Source: Bradyrhizobium niftali (GTDB lineage Bacteria; Pseudomonadota; Alphaproteobacteria; Rhizobiales; Xanthobacteraceae). From it: a stretch of 64,000 nucleotides of DNA. The notes under the pieces are model-generated. The model was given only the letters and a program-made list of their open reading frames with translations. It did no database searches and had not been told where the DNA came from. Position 1 is the first letter of the stretch. Each line of letters starts with the position of its first letter. This document shows, in pieces, positions 52,345 through 60,867 of this stretch. Location: positions 496,001-560,000 of the forward strand of contig NZ_SPQT01000002.1 in the NCBI RefSeq assembly GCF_004571025.1. The letters run 5' to 3'. The translations under genes were made by a program, and so were the position numbers.

Positions 52345-54186
52345 ATGACGCCGCCTGCCACCGCCTTGCCCGTCGAAGCGCCCCAGGCGTTCCTGGGGGT
52401 GACGCGCTCGCTCACCGACAAGCTCTGGCGCGACCGGCTGGACGCCCGCGGGGCGGCCCAGGCGCTCGCCATCGTGCAGCGGCACCAATTGCCGGAACTG
52501 CTGGCGCGGGTGCTGGCGGGACGCGGGGTCGACATCGACGCTGTGCCCGACTTCCTCGACCCTACCATCCGCAAGCTGCTGCCGGACCCCTTCACGGTCA
52601 CGGAGATGGAGGCCGCCTCCAAGCGGATCGCGGATGCGGCACAGAAGGGCGAGAAGGTCGCGATCTTCGGTGACTACGACGTCGACGGCGCGACCTCGGC
52701 GGCGCTGCTGGCCTGGCACCTGCGCCATTGCGGGCTCGATCCGCTGATCCACATTCCCGATCGGATTTTCGAGGGCTACGGCCCGAACGTCGAAGCCGTG
52801 CGTGCGCTGGCGGCGAAGGGCGCCACGCTGCTCGTCACCGTCGATTGCGGCACCACCAGCATCGAGCCGCTGGCGGAAGCCAAGCGCCTCGGCATGTCCG
52901 TGGTCGTAATCGATCATCACCAGGCCGGCACGGAGTTGCCCGAGGTCGATGCACTGGTCAATCCGAACCGGCTCGACGATCTCTCCGGCCTTGGCCATCT
53001 CGCCGCCGTTGGGCTGGTGCTGGTGACGCTGGTCGCGGTCAATCGCGAATTGCGCCAACGCGGCTTCTGGACATCCGAGATGCCCGAGCCTGATCTCCTG
53101 GGCATGCTGCATCACGTCGCGCTCGGCACGGTCGCCGATGTGGCGCCGCTGATCGGACTCAACCGCGCCTTCGTCGCCAAGGGGCTGATCGCGATGCGGC
53201 GGCGCGACCATGTCGGCCACACCGCGCTGATGGACGTGGCGCGGCTCAACGGCCCGCCCGAGGCCTGGCATCTCGGCTTCATGCTGGGGCCGCGCGTCAA
53301 TGCCGGCGGCCGCATCGGACGCGCCGATCTCGGCGTGCGGCTCTTGCTCGAAGGCGACAGCGTCGAAGCCGCGCGGATCGCCGCCGAGCTCGATCGCCTC
53401 AACACCGAACGTCGCGTCATCGAGCAGGCCGCCGAGGCACAGGCCGAGGCCGAGGCGCTGGCCTCGATCGGGCTGGAGGACAAGCTCGGCGTCATCGTCA
53501 CGGCGTCCGAAGGCTGGCACCCCGGCGTGGTCGGCCTCGTCGCCTCCCGCCTGAAGGAGAAGTTTTCGCGGCCGGCCTTTGCGATCGCACTCGAGCCCGG
53601 CGGCATCGGCACCGGCTCGGGCCGCTCGATCGCCGGCGTCGACATCGGCAAGGCGGTGCGGCAGGCGGTCACCGACGGCATCTTGCTGAAAGGCGGCGGC
53701 CACGCGATGGCCGCGGGCGTGACGCTGCGCAAGGAGAAGCTCGCCGAATTCCGCGCCTATCTCGAAAATGCGCTGGCGCGCGACGTCGCCGAGGCGCGCC
53801 ACGTCAACGAGCTCTATATCGACGGCGCCGTCTCCGCGCGCGCGGTGACGACGGAGCTTGCGACCACGCTCAACCGCGCAGGGCCCTTTGGCAGCGGCAA
53901 TCCGGAAGCCGTGCTGGCGCTTCCGGCGCACCAGCTCGTCTATGCCGACGAGGTCGGCCAGGCGCATCTGCGTCTACGCTTCAAGTCGGGCGACGGCGCC
54001 ATCGTCAACGGCATCGCGTTCCGTTCGGTCGGACAAAAACTCGGCAATGCGCTGGTCGCCAATCGCGGCAACCAACTGCACGTCGCGGGATCGTTGTCGG
54101 TCGACCGCTATCAGGGCGCCGAGCGCGTACAGTTCCGCGTCATCGACGTGGCGCTACCGGACCAGGGGCCATCCGTGATTAAGTAG
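52345..54186 (+). CDS. recJ: single-stranded-DNA-specific exonuclease RecJ
   Basis: A 613-residue 5'-3' exonuclease used in recombination and mismatch repair. DHH-family motifs are intact: FGDYDVDGAT (Asp110, Asp112, Asp114), TVDCGTTS and VVIDHHQAG (Asp190-His191-His192). The DHHA1 domain shows GWHPGVVGLVASRLKEKF and GGGHAMAAGVTL, and an OB domain closes the protein near 490-600. Length agrees with the family. In related genomes it commonly follows glpX; here it starts 13.9 kb after glpX. Confidence 0.95.
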   Translation: MTPPATALPVEAPQAFLGVTRSLTDKLWRDRLDARGAAQALAIVQRHQLPELLARVLAGRGVDIDAVPDFLDPTIRKLLPDPFTVTEMEAASKRIADAAQKGEKVAIFGDYDVDGATSAALLAWHLRHCGLDPLIHIPDRIFEGYGPNVEAVRALAAKGATLLVTVDCGTTSIEPLAEAKRLGMSVVVIDHHQAGTELPEVDALVNPNRLDDLSGLGHLAAVGLVLVTLVAVNRELRQRGFWTSEMPEPDLLGMLHHVALGTVADVAPLIGLNRAFVAKGLIAMRRRDHVGHTALMDVARLNGPPEAWHLGFMLGPRVNAGGRIGRADLGVRLLLEGDSVEAARIAAELDRLNTERRVIEQAAEAQAEAEALASIGLEDKLGVIVTASEGWHPGVVGLVASRLKEKFSRPAFAIALEPGGIGTGSGRSIAGVDIGKAVRQAVTDGILLKGGGHAMAAGVTLRKEKLAEFRAYLENALARDVAEARHVNELYIDGAVSARAVTTELATTLNRAGPFGSGNPEAVLALPAHQLVYADEVGQAHLRLRFKSGDGAIVNGIAFRSVGQKLGNALVANRGNQLHVAGSLSVDRYQGAERVQFRVIDVALPDQGPSVIK

Positions 54187-54217
54187 CGGCCTCAAACAAC
54201 AAAAAAAGGGAGTGAAC

Positions 54218-55027
54218 ATGGCAGGGCAGGTTGAGGGCAAGGTCGCGCTGGTGACGGGCGGCGCCTCCGGCATCGGCGAGGCGATCGTCGAGCTGTTCGC
54301 GCGCGAGGGTGCGACGGTCATTGCAACCGACATCGACGAGCTGCGCGGTCCCGAGCTCGCCAAGCGCATCACCAAGGCCGGCGGCAAGGCGATCTTCCTG
54401 GAGCAGGACGTCACCAGCGAGGAGCGGTGGATCGAGATCGTCGCCGAGATCGCGAAGCGCTACGGCCGGCTCGACATCATGGTCTCCAACGCTGGCATCG
54501 GCATTGCCGTGCCCTCGATCGTCGACATGACGCTCGGTGACTGGCGCAAGCAGAACGCGATCAATCTCGACGGCGTGTTTCTCTCGGTCAAGCATTGCCT
54601 GCCCTTGATGCGCAAGACCGGAGGCGGCTCGATCGTCATGATGTCCTCGCTGGCGGGCCTGCGCGGCTCGCCCGGGCTGTCGGCCTATTCGGCCACCAAG
54701 GGCGGCGTGCGGCTGTTTGCGAAATCGATCGCGATGGAGTGCGCGGCTGTGGGCGACGGCATTCGCGTCAACTCCGTTCATCCCGGCATCATCGACACCC
54801 CGATCTGGGGCAAGATCCCGACGGGGGCGACCGGCAACCAGGGCAATGCGCCGATTGATCCGGAGGAACGGGCCCGGGTCGTCACGCCGCTCGGCCGCGC
54901 CGGGCAGGCCACCGAGATCGCCAGCGGCGTCTTGTATCTGGCATCAGATGCCTCGCGCTACGTCACCGGCAGCGAGCTCGTGATCGACGGCGGCATGAAT
55001 GCCGGCGGCGTGCCGCGGCGGCAATAG
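54218..55027 (+). CDS. short-chain dehydrogenase/reductase
   Basis: A 269-residue classical SDR. The cofactor motif TGGASGIGEA is near residue 15, an aspartate after strand 2 (IATDIDEL) favours NAD over NADP, NAG is in VSNAGIGIA, the catalytic serine in MMSSLAGLRG and Tyr-x3-Lys in AYSATKGG. The pattern recalls hydroxysteroid and cyclic-alcohol dehydrogenases, without proof. AAGGGAG lies 7 bases ahead of the ATG at 54218, which rules out the GTG at 54212. It follows recJ by 31 bases and may be read through from it. Confidence 0.9.
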   Translation: MAGQVEGKVALVTGGASGIGEAIVELFAREGATVIATDIDELRGPELAKRITKAGGKAIFLEQDVTSEERWIEIVAEIAKRYGRLDIMVSNAGIGIAVPSIVDMTLGDWRKQNAINLDGVFLSVKHCLPLMRKTGGGSIVMMSSLAGLRGSPGLSAYSATKGGVRLFAKSIAMECAAVGDGIRVNSVHPGIIDTPIWGKIPTGATGNQGNAPIDPEERARVVTPLGRAGQATEIASGVLYLASDASRYVTGSELVIDGGMNAGGVPRRQ

Positions 55028-55135
55028 GCCGCCGCGCGGGCTGCGAAGGGCAGGGTGGCGCCGGCAGGGGCTGACGCGCAGGCGCCGGCCCTGTAGAAGG
55101 CGAGGAGCTTCCGACCGACAGGGGTTTCCTTCGCC

Positions 55136-55933
55136 ATGGCGCACAGCCTTCACTCTTCGTCATCCACGCCAGCGCCATTCCGCTCGAACCGGCCTGATCT
55201 CGCCTCCGACGCGATCCGCACCGCGCGCGAGGACCTCGCCGCCTGCTTCCGCATGGCCGCGCGCAACGGTTTCGAGGAGGGCATCTGCAACCATTTCTCG
55301 GCCGTCGTGCCGGGCCATGATGATCTCTTCCTCGTCAACCCCTATGGCTATGCCTTCCGCGAGCTGACCGCTTCAAAGCTGCTGATCTGCGACTTCCACG
55401 GCAACGTGCTCGACGGCGAGGGCGTGCCCGAGGCGACGGCGTTCTACATCCACGCCGAGATGCACAAGCGCCTGCCGCGCGCCAAGGTCGCCTTCCATAC
55501 CCACATGCCCTACGCCACGGCGCTGTCGATGACCGAGGGCGATCCGCTGATCTGGGCCGGCCAGACCGCGCTGAAATTCTACGGCCGCACCGCGGTCGAC
55601 CGCGACTATAACGGCCTTGCGCTCGACAACCGCGAAGGCGCGCGGATCGCGTCCGCCGTCGGCGATGCCGACATCGTCTTCATGAAGCATCACGGCGTGA
55701 TGGTGCTGGCGCCGACCATCGCGGAAGCCTGGGACGATCTCTATTATCTCGAACGCGCCGCCGAGGTGCAGGTGCTGGCGATGTCGACGGGGCGCAAGGT
55801 GCTGGCCGTCGATCCCGCGATTGCGGCCGAGACCTACAAGCAGATGCGCGAGGGCGATTCCGAATCCGCGCGATTGCATCTGGCCGCAATTCGTAGACAG
55901 CTTGATGCTGAGGAGCCTCAGTACAGGCACTGA
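55136..55933 (+). CDS. class II aldolase/adducin family protein
   Basis: A 265-residue metal-dependent aldolase-fold protein. The zinc ligands appear as HTHMPYATAL and MKHHGVMVLA, with GICNHFSAVVPG near residue 47 and VNPYGYAFRELTAS for the substrate phosphate or carboxylate loop. Members are fuculose-phosphate or ribulose-phosphate aldolases or epimerases, and many of this subgroup act on non-sugar acids. The substrate is unknown. The SDR upstream (108 bases) may act on the same compound. A palindromic repeat follows the stop. Confidence 0.88.
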   Translation: MAHSLHSSSSTPAPFRSNRPDLASDAIRTAREDLAACFRMAARNGFEEGICNHFSAVVPGHDDLFLVNPYGYAFRELTASKLLICDFHGNVLDGEGVPEATAFYIHAEMHKRLPRAKVAFHTHMPYATALSMTEGDPLIWAGQTALKFYGRTAVDRDYNGLALDNREGARIASAVGDADIVFMKHHGVMVLAPTIAEAWDDLYYLERAAEVQVLAMSTGRKVLAVDPAIAAETYKQMREGDSESARLHLAAIRRQLDAEEPQYRH

Positions 55934-55944
55934 CCCCAACCGCC

Positions 55945-56048
55945 GTCATTCCGGGGCGCGCGAAGCGCGAGCCCGGAATCCATCGCGCAGCAATCCAGGC
56001 GGACCAATGGATTCCGGGCTCGCGCCAAGTGGCGCGCCCCGGAATGAC
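55945..56048. repeat. palindromic intergenic repeat (GTCATTCCGG family)
   Basis: A 104-base inverted repeat with outer arms GTCATTCCGGGGCGCG... and ...CCCCGGAATGAC, and inner arms GGAATCCAT / ATGGATTCC. It shares its arms with the element at 38488-38590. It lies between convergent genes, where it may end both transcripts. Confidence 0.87.
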
Positions 56049-56066
56049 AAAGTGAGAGAGCGGGCG

Positions 56067-57302
56067 CTACGACCCCTGCCGCAGCCTCGCCAGCACCTTC
56101 AACCCGCCATAGCCGTCCGCCGGCGTGATCCCCGCGCGCTGCTGGAAATCCTTGATCGCCTTCATCGTGTCGTTGCCGACGCGGCCGTCGGTGCCGCCGG
56201 TGTCGAACCCGGCCTTGGTCAGCCGCGTCTGCATCTCCTGCACCTCGGCGAGCGTCAGCGCGCGCTCGGAGCCGGGGAAGGGCTGGATGAAGGGCGGTGC
56301 GCCCAGGCAGCGGTCGCCGAGATGGCAGATCGCCAGCGCATAGTTCATCGAGGGGTTGTAGCTCTTCACTGAGTAGAAATTCGGCCCGAGCAAAAAGGTC
56401 GGTCCGCCCGCGACCGGCGTCCACATCTGCGCAGTCGCGGAGGCTTGCGGAAACGGCTGGCCGTCGGCGCGGGTGACGCCGGCCGCCTGCCATGCCGCAT
56501 AGGTGCGGCTGCCGCTCATGTCGCCTGATGCCCGCACCTCGTAGCCCCAATGCTCGCCGCGGTGCCATTTGCCGCGATTGACGAGGTACTTTGCCGTCGA
56601 GCCCAGCGCGTCGTCGGGCTTGCCGAATGGCGAGACCTTGCCGTCGCCGTCATAGTCGATGCCGACATTGAGCCAGACTTCCGGCATCCATTGCGAATGC
56701 CCCATCGCGCCGGCCCAGGAGCCCTTCATCTCCTCCGGCGTGCTCCAGCCCTTGTCGACGATGCGCAGCGCGTTGATCAGCTCGGTCTCCCAATAGGCCT
56801 TGCGGCGCGGCTCGTTCCAGGCGAGCGCGGCGAGCGAGGGAAACACCGGCGTCATGTGGTTCTGCTGCACCAGCGGATCGCCATAGGCGGACTCGACGCC
56901 CCACAGCGCCAGCAGCGTGCCGCGCTCGACGCCGAAGTCGCGCTCGATGCGCGCGAGCAGGGCCTCGTTGTTCTTCAGCGCGATCTTGCCGTTGATGATG
57001 CGCCAGTCGGAGACGCGGCGGTTGATGTATTGCCAGACCTGCTCGTGGAATTCGGGCTGGTTGCGCATCTGCTTGAACACGCTCATGTCAGGCTCGACCC
57101 GCGCCATCGCGCGCTGCCAGGTTGCGGCAGAAATGCCCTTCGCCATCGCGCGCGCGCGAAAGCTCTCGCGCCACTCGTCGAAGCCTGGCGGTGCGGCGAG
57201 GGCGCATGTGGGTGATGCGACGAAGGCTGCCGCGCCAAGCGCAGATTTCAGCAGGACGCGGCGGGTGGGCGTGGCCGAGGAATCAGCTTGCTTCATGGAC
57301 AC
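56067..57302 (-). CDS. lytic murein transglycosylase, MltB type
   Basis: A 411-residue periplasmic enzyme that cuts peptidoglycan glycan strands. A twin-arginine-type signal (TRRVLLKSALGAAAF) precedes an SLT_2 (MltB-like) domain of about residues 40-330, with the catalytic Glu137 in ALWGVESAYGD and GSWAGAMGHSQWMP as the second hallmark. A peptidoglycan-binding domain closes the protein (LTLAEVQEMQTRLTKAGFDTG to about 400). Tat rather than Sec signalling would be unusual for this family and should be checked. It stands alone, convergent with the aldolase gene. Confidence 0.92.
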   Translation of the reverse strand: MSMKQADSSATPTRRVLLKSALGAAAFVASPTCALAAPPGFDEWRESFRARAMAKGISAATWQRAMARVEPDMSVFKQMRNQPEFHEQVWQYINRRVSDWRIINGKIALKNNEALLARIERDFGVERGTLLALWGVESAYGDPLVQQNHMTPVFPSLAALAWNEPRRKAYWETELINALRIVDKGWSTPEEMKGSWAGAMGHSQWMPEVWLNVGIDYDGDGKVSPFGKPDDALGSTAKYLVNRGKWHRGEHWGYEVRASGDMSGSRTYAAWQAAGVTRADGQPFPQASATAQMWTPVAGGPTFLLGPNFYSVKSYNPSMNYALAICHLGDRCLGAPPFIQPFPGSERALTLAEVQEMQTRLTKAGFDTGGTDGRVGNDTMKAIKDFQQRAGITPADGYGGLKVLARLRQGS

Positions 57303-57552
57303 ATTGTAGCGGGAAACAAGGCTCCTGTGAGTCGGTTCCTGGAACAGGAGGAACAGTCATCGCCCCGGCGTTCCCGGAACAAAGCCGCGCACCCCGCATT
57401 CCCCCTGCACGCAATCGAGCAGAACCATGGTGATCAAGAAGGAATATGAATTCGGCAATCGCAGCAAGACCGTGATTCATCACGACAACGACTGACGGAG
57501 CGGGGCCCCGGCTGGAGCGCCGGGACTCACTTCATCGAGAATTCGGGGTGTC

Positions 57553-57804
57553 ATGAAGATACGCGCGCATGCGGAAAGCCACGTCGTCGAACTCGATGAC
57601 GGATCGCAATGGCAGATCTTTCCCGGCGATCTCGCGACCACGCTGAGCTGGAAGCCCGAAACCGATCTGCGTCTGGAGTGCAGCATCGATCGGGTGAGTT
57701 CGCATGTGCTGGTGAACACCACGGACCAGAGCCGCGTCCGGGTGATCGCCGCAGGCGAGAGTTGGCCCGACGGCGAGGTTAAGAAAGCGTTGAGGGATGG
57801 GTAA
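57553..57804 (+). CDS. small hypothetical protein
   Basis: An 83-residue soluble protein with a beta-rich pattern (HVVELDDGSQWQIFPGDLAT, then LECSIDRVSSHVLVNTTDQSRVRV). No signal peptide or membrane segment is present. The layout suggests a small barrel or sandwich. I do not recognise a family, and neighbours give no hint. The ATG has no strong ribosome site. Confidence 0.6.
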   Translation: MKIRAHAESHVVELDDGSQWQIFPGDLATTLSWKPETDLRLECSIDRVSSHVLVNTTDQSRVRVIAAGESWPDGEVKKALRDG

Positions 57805-57888
57805 GCCACCTCGGCGCGCGGCGGCAAATCCCCCATTTTCGGTCAGCCGCTTTACGGTCGGTTCGCTCTTGTCCTGCAAAATGCCCGC

Positions 57889-58059
57889 ATGCAGGAGCTG
57901 TTCGACATCATCCGTGCCAATCCCTGGCCGTTAGGCGCAGGGCTGTTCGTCGTGATCCTGATGATCATTGCGGAAAACTTTGGCCGCGGCATTCAGGGCG
58001 ACGGTGCCGTCAGCGACTTCTCGGATGCCGATGGCGGCGACGGAGGCTGCGGCGACTAG
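57889..58059 (+). CDS. small single-helix membrane protein with Gly/Asp-rich tail
   Basis: A 56-residue frame starting MQELFDIIRANPWPLGAGLF, with one membrane helix of about residues 16-36 (FVVILMIIA) and a tail rich in G and D that ends DGGDGGCGD with a single cysteine. The composition and codon pattern are those of a real gene, and the acidic Gly-rich ending is a form seen in other small bacterial membrane proteins. It lies between the 83-residue protein and the MarR gene. Function unknown; the tail could bind metal (speculation). Confidence 0.55.
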   Translation: MQELFDIIRANPWPLGAGLFVVILMIIAENFGRGIQGDGAVSDFSDADGGDGGCGD

Positions 58060-58077
58060 GGTTAGTCCCGGCGCGGT

Positions 58078-58608
58078 CTAGTCGTCCTGCAAATCGGCCG
58101 CGATTCCGGCGAGCCAGCGCCGGACCGAGGTTTCCGCCTTGCTATCCAGATCCCGGGCGAGGCGCTTTTCCAGCGCAATCACCCGCTCCCGGCACGCCTT
58201 CAACAGCGTCGCGCCGCGCGGCGTCAGCGTCCATTGCTGGATGCGGCCATGGACGGGATGGGGCGTCATCGCAATCGCGCCGTCGCGTTCGAGGTTGCGA
58301 ATGATGACGCCCACCGTCTGCGGCGTGAGGAAGGTGAGGCGGGCGACGTCGGCGCCTGACAGGCCCGGATAGGCGTTGAGCATCGTCAGTACGGCAAATT
58401 GCGGCGAGGTCACGCCGAGATCGGCGAGCGTCCGTTCCATCGTCAGGCGGACCGCGGCATGGGCCTGGCGCAGCAGGTAGCCAAGATAGCCTTCCTCGCC
58501 GCGTTTGCCTTCCCCTGGGGCAGGCACGCGAACGGCGCCGCCGTCGGAAGCGGCGGGGGCCTTCCGCGGGCCTTTCGATCTTGTGAGGTCAGTGGCCTTG
58601 CGCGTCAT
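58078..58608 (-). CDS. MarR-family transcriptional regulator
   Basis: A 176-residue winged-helix regulator. The first 35 residues are basic and low-complexity, then the MarR fold begins at LGYLLRQAHAAVRLTME. The recognition area is LSGADVARLTFLTPQTVGVIIRNLERDGAI and the wing is HPVHGRIQQWTLTPRG. ATG at 58608 (MTRKATDLTRS) is preferred; an in-frame extension to 58635 would run through the operator. It is divergent from the AhpD-like gene, and two palindromes lie in between, so it very probably represses itself and that gene. Confidence 0.92.
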   Translation of the reverse strand: MTRKATDLTRSKGPRKAPAASDGGAVRVPAPGEGKRGEEGYLGYLLRQAHAAVRLTMERTLADLGVTSPQFAVLTMLNAYPGLSGADVARLTFLTPQTVGVIIRNLERDGAIAMTPHPVHGRIQQWTLTPRGATLLKACRERVIALEKRLARDLDSKAETSVRRWLAGIAADLQDD

Positions 58609-58642
58609 ATAAGAGCTCTTATACAATATAAGCATTCTTACA
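58608..58642. promoter_or_regulatory. double palindromic operator between marR and ahpD-like genes
   Basis: A perfect 16-bp palindrome TATAAGAGCTCTTATA (58608-58623) touches the marR start codon, and a second, imperfect copy TATAAGCATTCTTACA (58627-58642) begins 19 bases later. The spacing of 19 bases centre to centre, near two helical turns, suits two MarR dimers side by side. The second copy ends 20 bases before the AhpD-like start. Confidence 0.75.
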
Positions 58643-58662
58643 ATAACACGAGGTGCACGGCA

Positions 58663-59142
58663 ATGTCACACGCCCGCAGCGAATACGAGGATTTCAAGCG
58701 GATCGCGCCCGATGCCTATGATCTGGTGCTTGCGCTGGGCCAGGTTGCGGCCAAGGCCGGCCTCGACAAGCAGCTTCTCGAACTGGTCAAGTTGCGCGCC
58801 TCGCAGATCAACGGCTGCGCCTTCTGCGTCCAGCATCACATTCTGCTCTCGGAGCGGCTCGGCGTGCCCATGGACAAACTCCATCTGGTCGCGGTCTGGC
58901 GCGAGGCACCGATCTACTCGGCGCGCGAGCGTGCGGCATTAGCCTGGACCGAAGCACTGACGCTGCTGCCGAACGGCTTCGGCGATGAGGTCTATGCCGA
59001 GGTGCAGCGCGAATTCTCCGAGACCGAGCTGATGTACCTGACCTCGGCGGTCGCCTCGATCAACGTCTGGAACCGGTTTGGCGCGGCCTATCGCTGGACG
59101 CCGACGAAGCGGCCGGTCGCGACGAATGCCGTGGCATCCTGA
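58663..59142 (+). CDS. carboxymuconolactone decarboxylase/AhpD-like protein
   Basis: A 159-residue all-helical protein of the CMD/AhpD family. The redox motif CAFCVQHH (C-x2-C-x3-H) with the upstream glutamate in LLELVKLRASQIN is complete, which points to AhpD-like disulfide or peroxide reduction instead of muconolactone decarboxylation. EAPIYSARERAALAWTEAL is the usual next segment. ATG 58663 starts MSHARSEYEDFKRIAP. It is controlled, presumably, by the divergent MarR protein, and a cupin gene follows 29 bases after it. Activity is inferred from the motif. Confidence 0.92.
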   Translation: MSHARSEYEDFKRIAPDAYDLVLALGQVAAKAGLDKQLLELVKLRASQINGCAFCVQHHILLSERLGVPMDKLHLVAVWREAPIYSARERAALAWTEALTLLPNGFGDEVYAEVQREFSETELMYLTSAVASINVWNRFGAAYRWTPTKRPVATNAVAS

Positions 59143-59171
59143 TTGCCATAAGGGAACAAGGGGAGGTTGTC

Positions 59172-59675
59172 ATGACAGCAATGAGTATGGCCAGCACGCA
59201 ACGCCCGGTGCCGTCGCGATCAACGGCGCTGGCCGTTGTCGGCGGGCTCGCCTGCGCACTCGCGATCGGCAAGGCGCTACCGCTGACGATGGAGACCGTG
59301 TCAGGCGCGCTGGCACCGCTCTGCGCCACCGCTGCCGAGAGCTCGCCGCTCGACAAGGTCGAGCCGATCGGCTCCTACGCATTGCCGAACGTGCCGGGCA
59401 AGCGCGTGACCATCGTGCGCGTCTTCTACGGACCCGGCGGATTTACGCGGCCACATCGCCACGCAGGCTCGGTGACCGCCTACATCACCAAGGGCGAGAT
59501 CCGCTCCCAGCTCGGCGGCGGCCCGGTCGAGACGTTTGGCGTCGGCCAGTCCTTCTTCGAGCCGCCCGGCGCGACGCATCTGGTGTCGGCGAATGCCAGC
59601 GCCACGGAGCCGGCGGAATTGATCGCGGTGTTCGTGGCGGACGAGGGCGCGCAGCTGACGACGTTTCTGGATTAG
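59172..59675 (+). CDS. cupin-domain protein with N-terminal hydrophobic segment
   Basis: A 167-residue protein. A hydrophobic stretch at about 18-36 (ALAVVGGLACALAIG) may be a signal peptide or anchor. The cupin domain has two histidines in RPHRHAGSVTAYITKGEI and a third in GATHLVSANASATEP. Most of the domain resembles the exported cupin at 39367. It lies 29 bases after the AhpD-like gene and is probably in the same MarR-controlled unit; together they suggest a redox or organic hydroperoxide response (inference). Confidence 0.85.
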   Translation: MTAMSMASTQRPVPSRSTALAVVGGLACALAIGKALPLTMETVSGALAPLCATAAESSPLDKVEPIGSYALPNVPGKRVTIVRVFYGPGGFTRPHRHAGSVTAYITKGEIRSQLGGGPVETFGVGQSFFEPPGATHLVSANASATEPAELIAVFVADEGAQLTTFLD

Positions 59676-59686
59676 TTCGTAGCGAT

Positions 59687-59765
59687 CGTAGCCCGGGTGA
59701 GCGACGCGACACCCGGGACAGTCGTCGTGAGAATCCCGGATGTCGCTTCGCTCATCCGGGCTGCG
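59687..59765. repeat. palindromic intergenic repeat (GTAGCCCGG family)
   Basis: Inverted repeat with outer arms GTAGCCCGGGTGAGCGA and TCGCTCATCCGGGCTGCG (imperfect) and inner ACACCCGGGA / TCCCGGATGT. It lies between the convergent cupin and binding-protein genes and may end both transcripts. Confidence 0.75.
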
Positions 59766-59789
59766 CAATTGGGGTGCTCTGCGATCTAA

Positions 59790-60698
59790 TCAGCCCCCGT
59801 ACGACGCCGGATCGGGATTGTCGGACGGGTGCTCGAACGATTTCTTCATCGACACCGGCATCGGCACGTGGAAGTTGAGGCCGCGCGGCGGCACCGGCTC
59901 CATGAACCATTTGTTGTAGATCTTCTCGATCTCCGGGCTCTTGTAGAGTCTTGCAGTCGCGCGATCGACCACCGCCTTGAACGCCGTATCGTCCTTGCGC
60001 AGCATGATGCCGTAGGGCTCGGGATCGGAAAAGGCGCCGGAGCTGATCGCGTAAAGCGACGGGTCCTTCGATGAAGCGATCATGGCCGCAAGCTGGATGT
60101 CGTCCATGACGAAGGCCTCGGCGCGGTCGGTCTCGACCATCAGGAAGGCCTCGGGGACGTCCTTTGCGTTCATGACGGTGATGCCGAGCGAGCGGGCGGC
60201 GTTGGCCTTGTTGAGCTGGGTGATGTTGGTGGTGCCCGAGACCGAGACGACGGCCTTGCCCTTGAGGTCGTCGACCTGGTCGAGCTTCGAAGCCTTCTTC
60301 GACACGAAGCGGCTCGCCGTGAGGAAATGCGTGTTGGTGAACCACACCTGCTTCTGGCGGTCGGCGTTGTTGGTGGTCGAGCCGCATTCGAGGTCGATGG
60401 TGCCGTTCGCCATCAGCGGAATGCGGTTGGACGACGTCACGAGGTTCTCGTTGACCGCGAGCTTGTCCAGCTTCAGCTCGGCCTTGATCTCCTCGACGAT
60501 CTTCATGCAGATGTCGATGGCGTAGCCGACGGTCTTCTGCTTTTCGTCGATATAGCTGAAGGGCACGGCACTGTCGCGCACCCCGAGCGTGATCGCGCCG
60601 GTGTCCTTGATCTTCTTCAGCGTACCGGTCAATTCCTGCGCTTGAGCCGGCACGGCGAATGCGACGGCCGCAATGACCGCCGCGGTGAGACAACGCAT
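59790..60698 (-). CDS. ABC transporter substrate-binding protein for amino acids
   Basis: A 302-residue periplasmic binding protein of family 3 (glutamate/aspartate/polar amino acids). A signal peptide covers residues 1-20 (cut after AQA). Domain marks are TLGVRDSAVPFSYIDEKQKTVGYAIDIC near residue 36, VSVSGTTNITQLNK near 155 and DDIQLAAMIASS near 210. The chain resembles GltI-type receptors. No permease or ATPase genes are adjacent, so it must work with a transporter coded elsewhere. The ligand is inferred from family resemblance. Confidence 0.9.
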   Translation of the reverse strand: MRCLTAAVIAAVAFAVPAQAQELTGTLKKIKDTGAITLGVRDSAVPFSYIDEKQKTVGYAIDICMKIVEEIKAELKLDKLAVNENLVTSSNRIPLMANGTIDLECGSTTNNADRQKQVWFTNTHFLTASRFVSKKASKLDQVDDLKGKAVVSVSGTTNITQLNKANAARSLGITVMNAKDVPEAFLMVETDRAEAFVMDDIQLAAMIASSKDPSLYAISSGAFSDPEPYGIMLRKDDTAFKAVVDRATARLYKSPEIEKIYNKWFMEPVPPRGLNFHVPMPVSMKKSFEHPSDNPDPASYGG

Positions 60699-60867
60699 GT
60701 GCTTCCCTTTCTCCAGTTTGCTTGCGGCAAGCCAAGCAAGTCTGGGGCCAGAGAAGGCCAGGCCGTTCGGGGAGAGCCGGACGCCGATCCGGTCAAACCG
60801 CGTGCGCCGAAAGGGGGCGTAATGGGATCGTCGTCGAGGCGCGCCGAGCGGTGAGGCGCGAGCTGCC

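Noticed and set aside
57427..57495. 22-residue frame MVIKKEYEFGNRSKTVIHHDND
   Set aside because: A clean start and stop, but no ribosome site, no neighbour context and too short to judge. Translation data would be needed.
57513..57560. Possible toxin-antitoxin pair formed by the two small frames near 57.4-57.8 kb
   Set aside because: Neither product resembles a known toxin or antitoxin, and spacing and ribosome sites do not support a pair.
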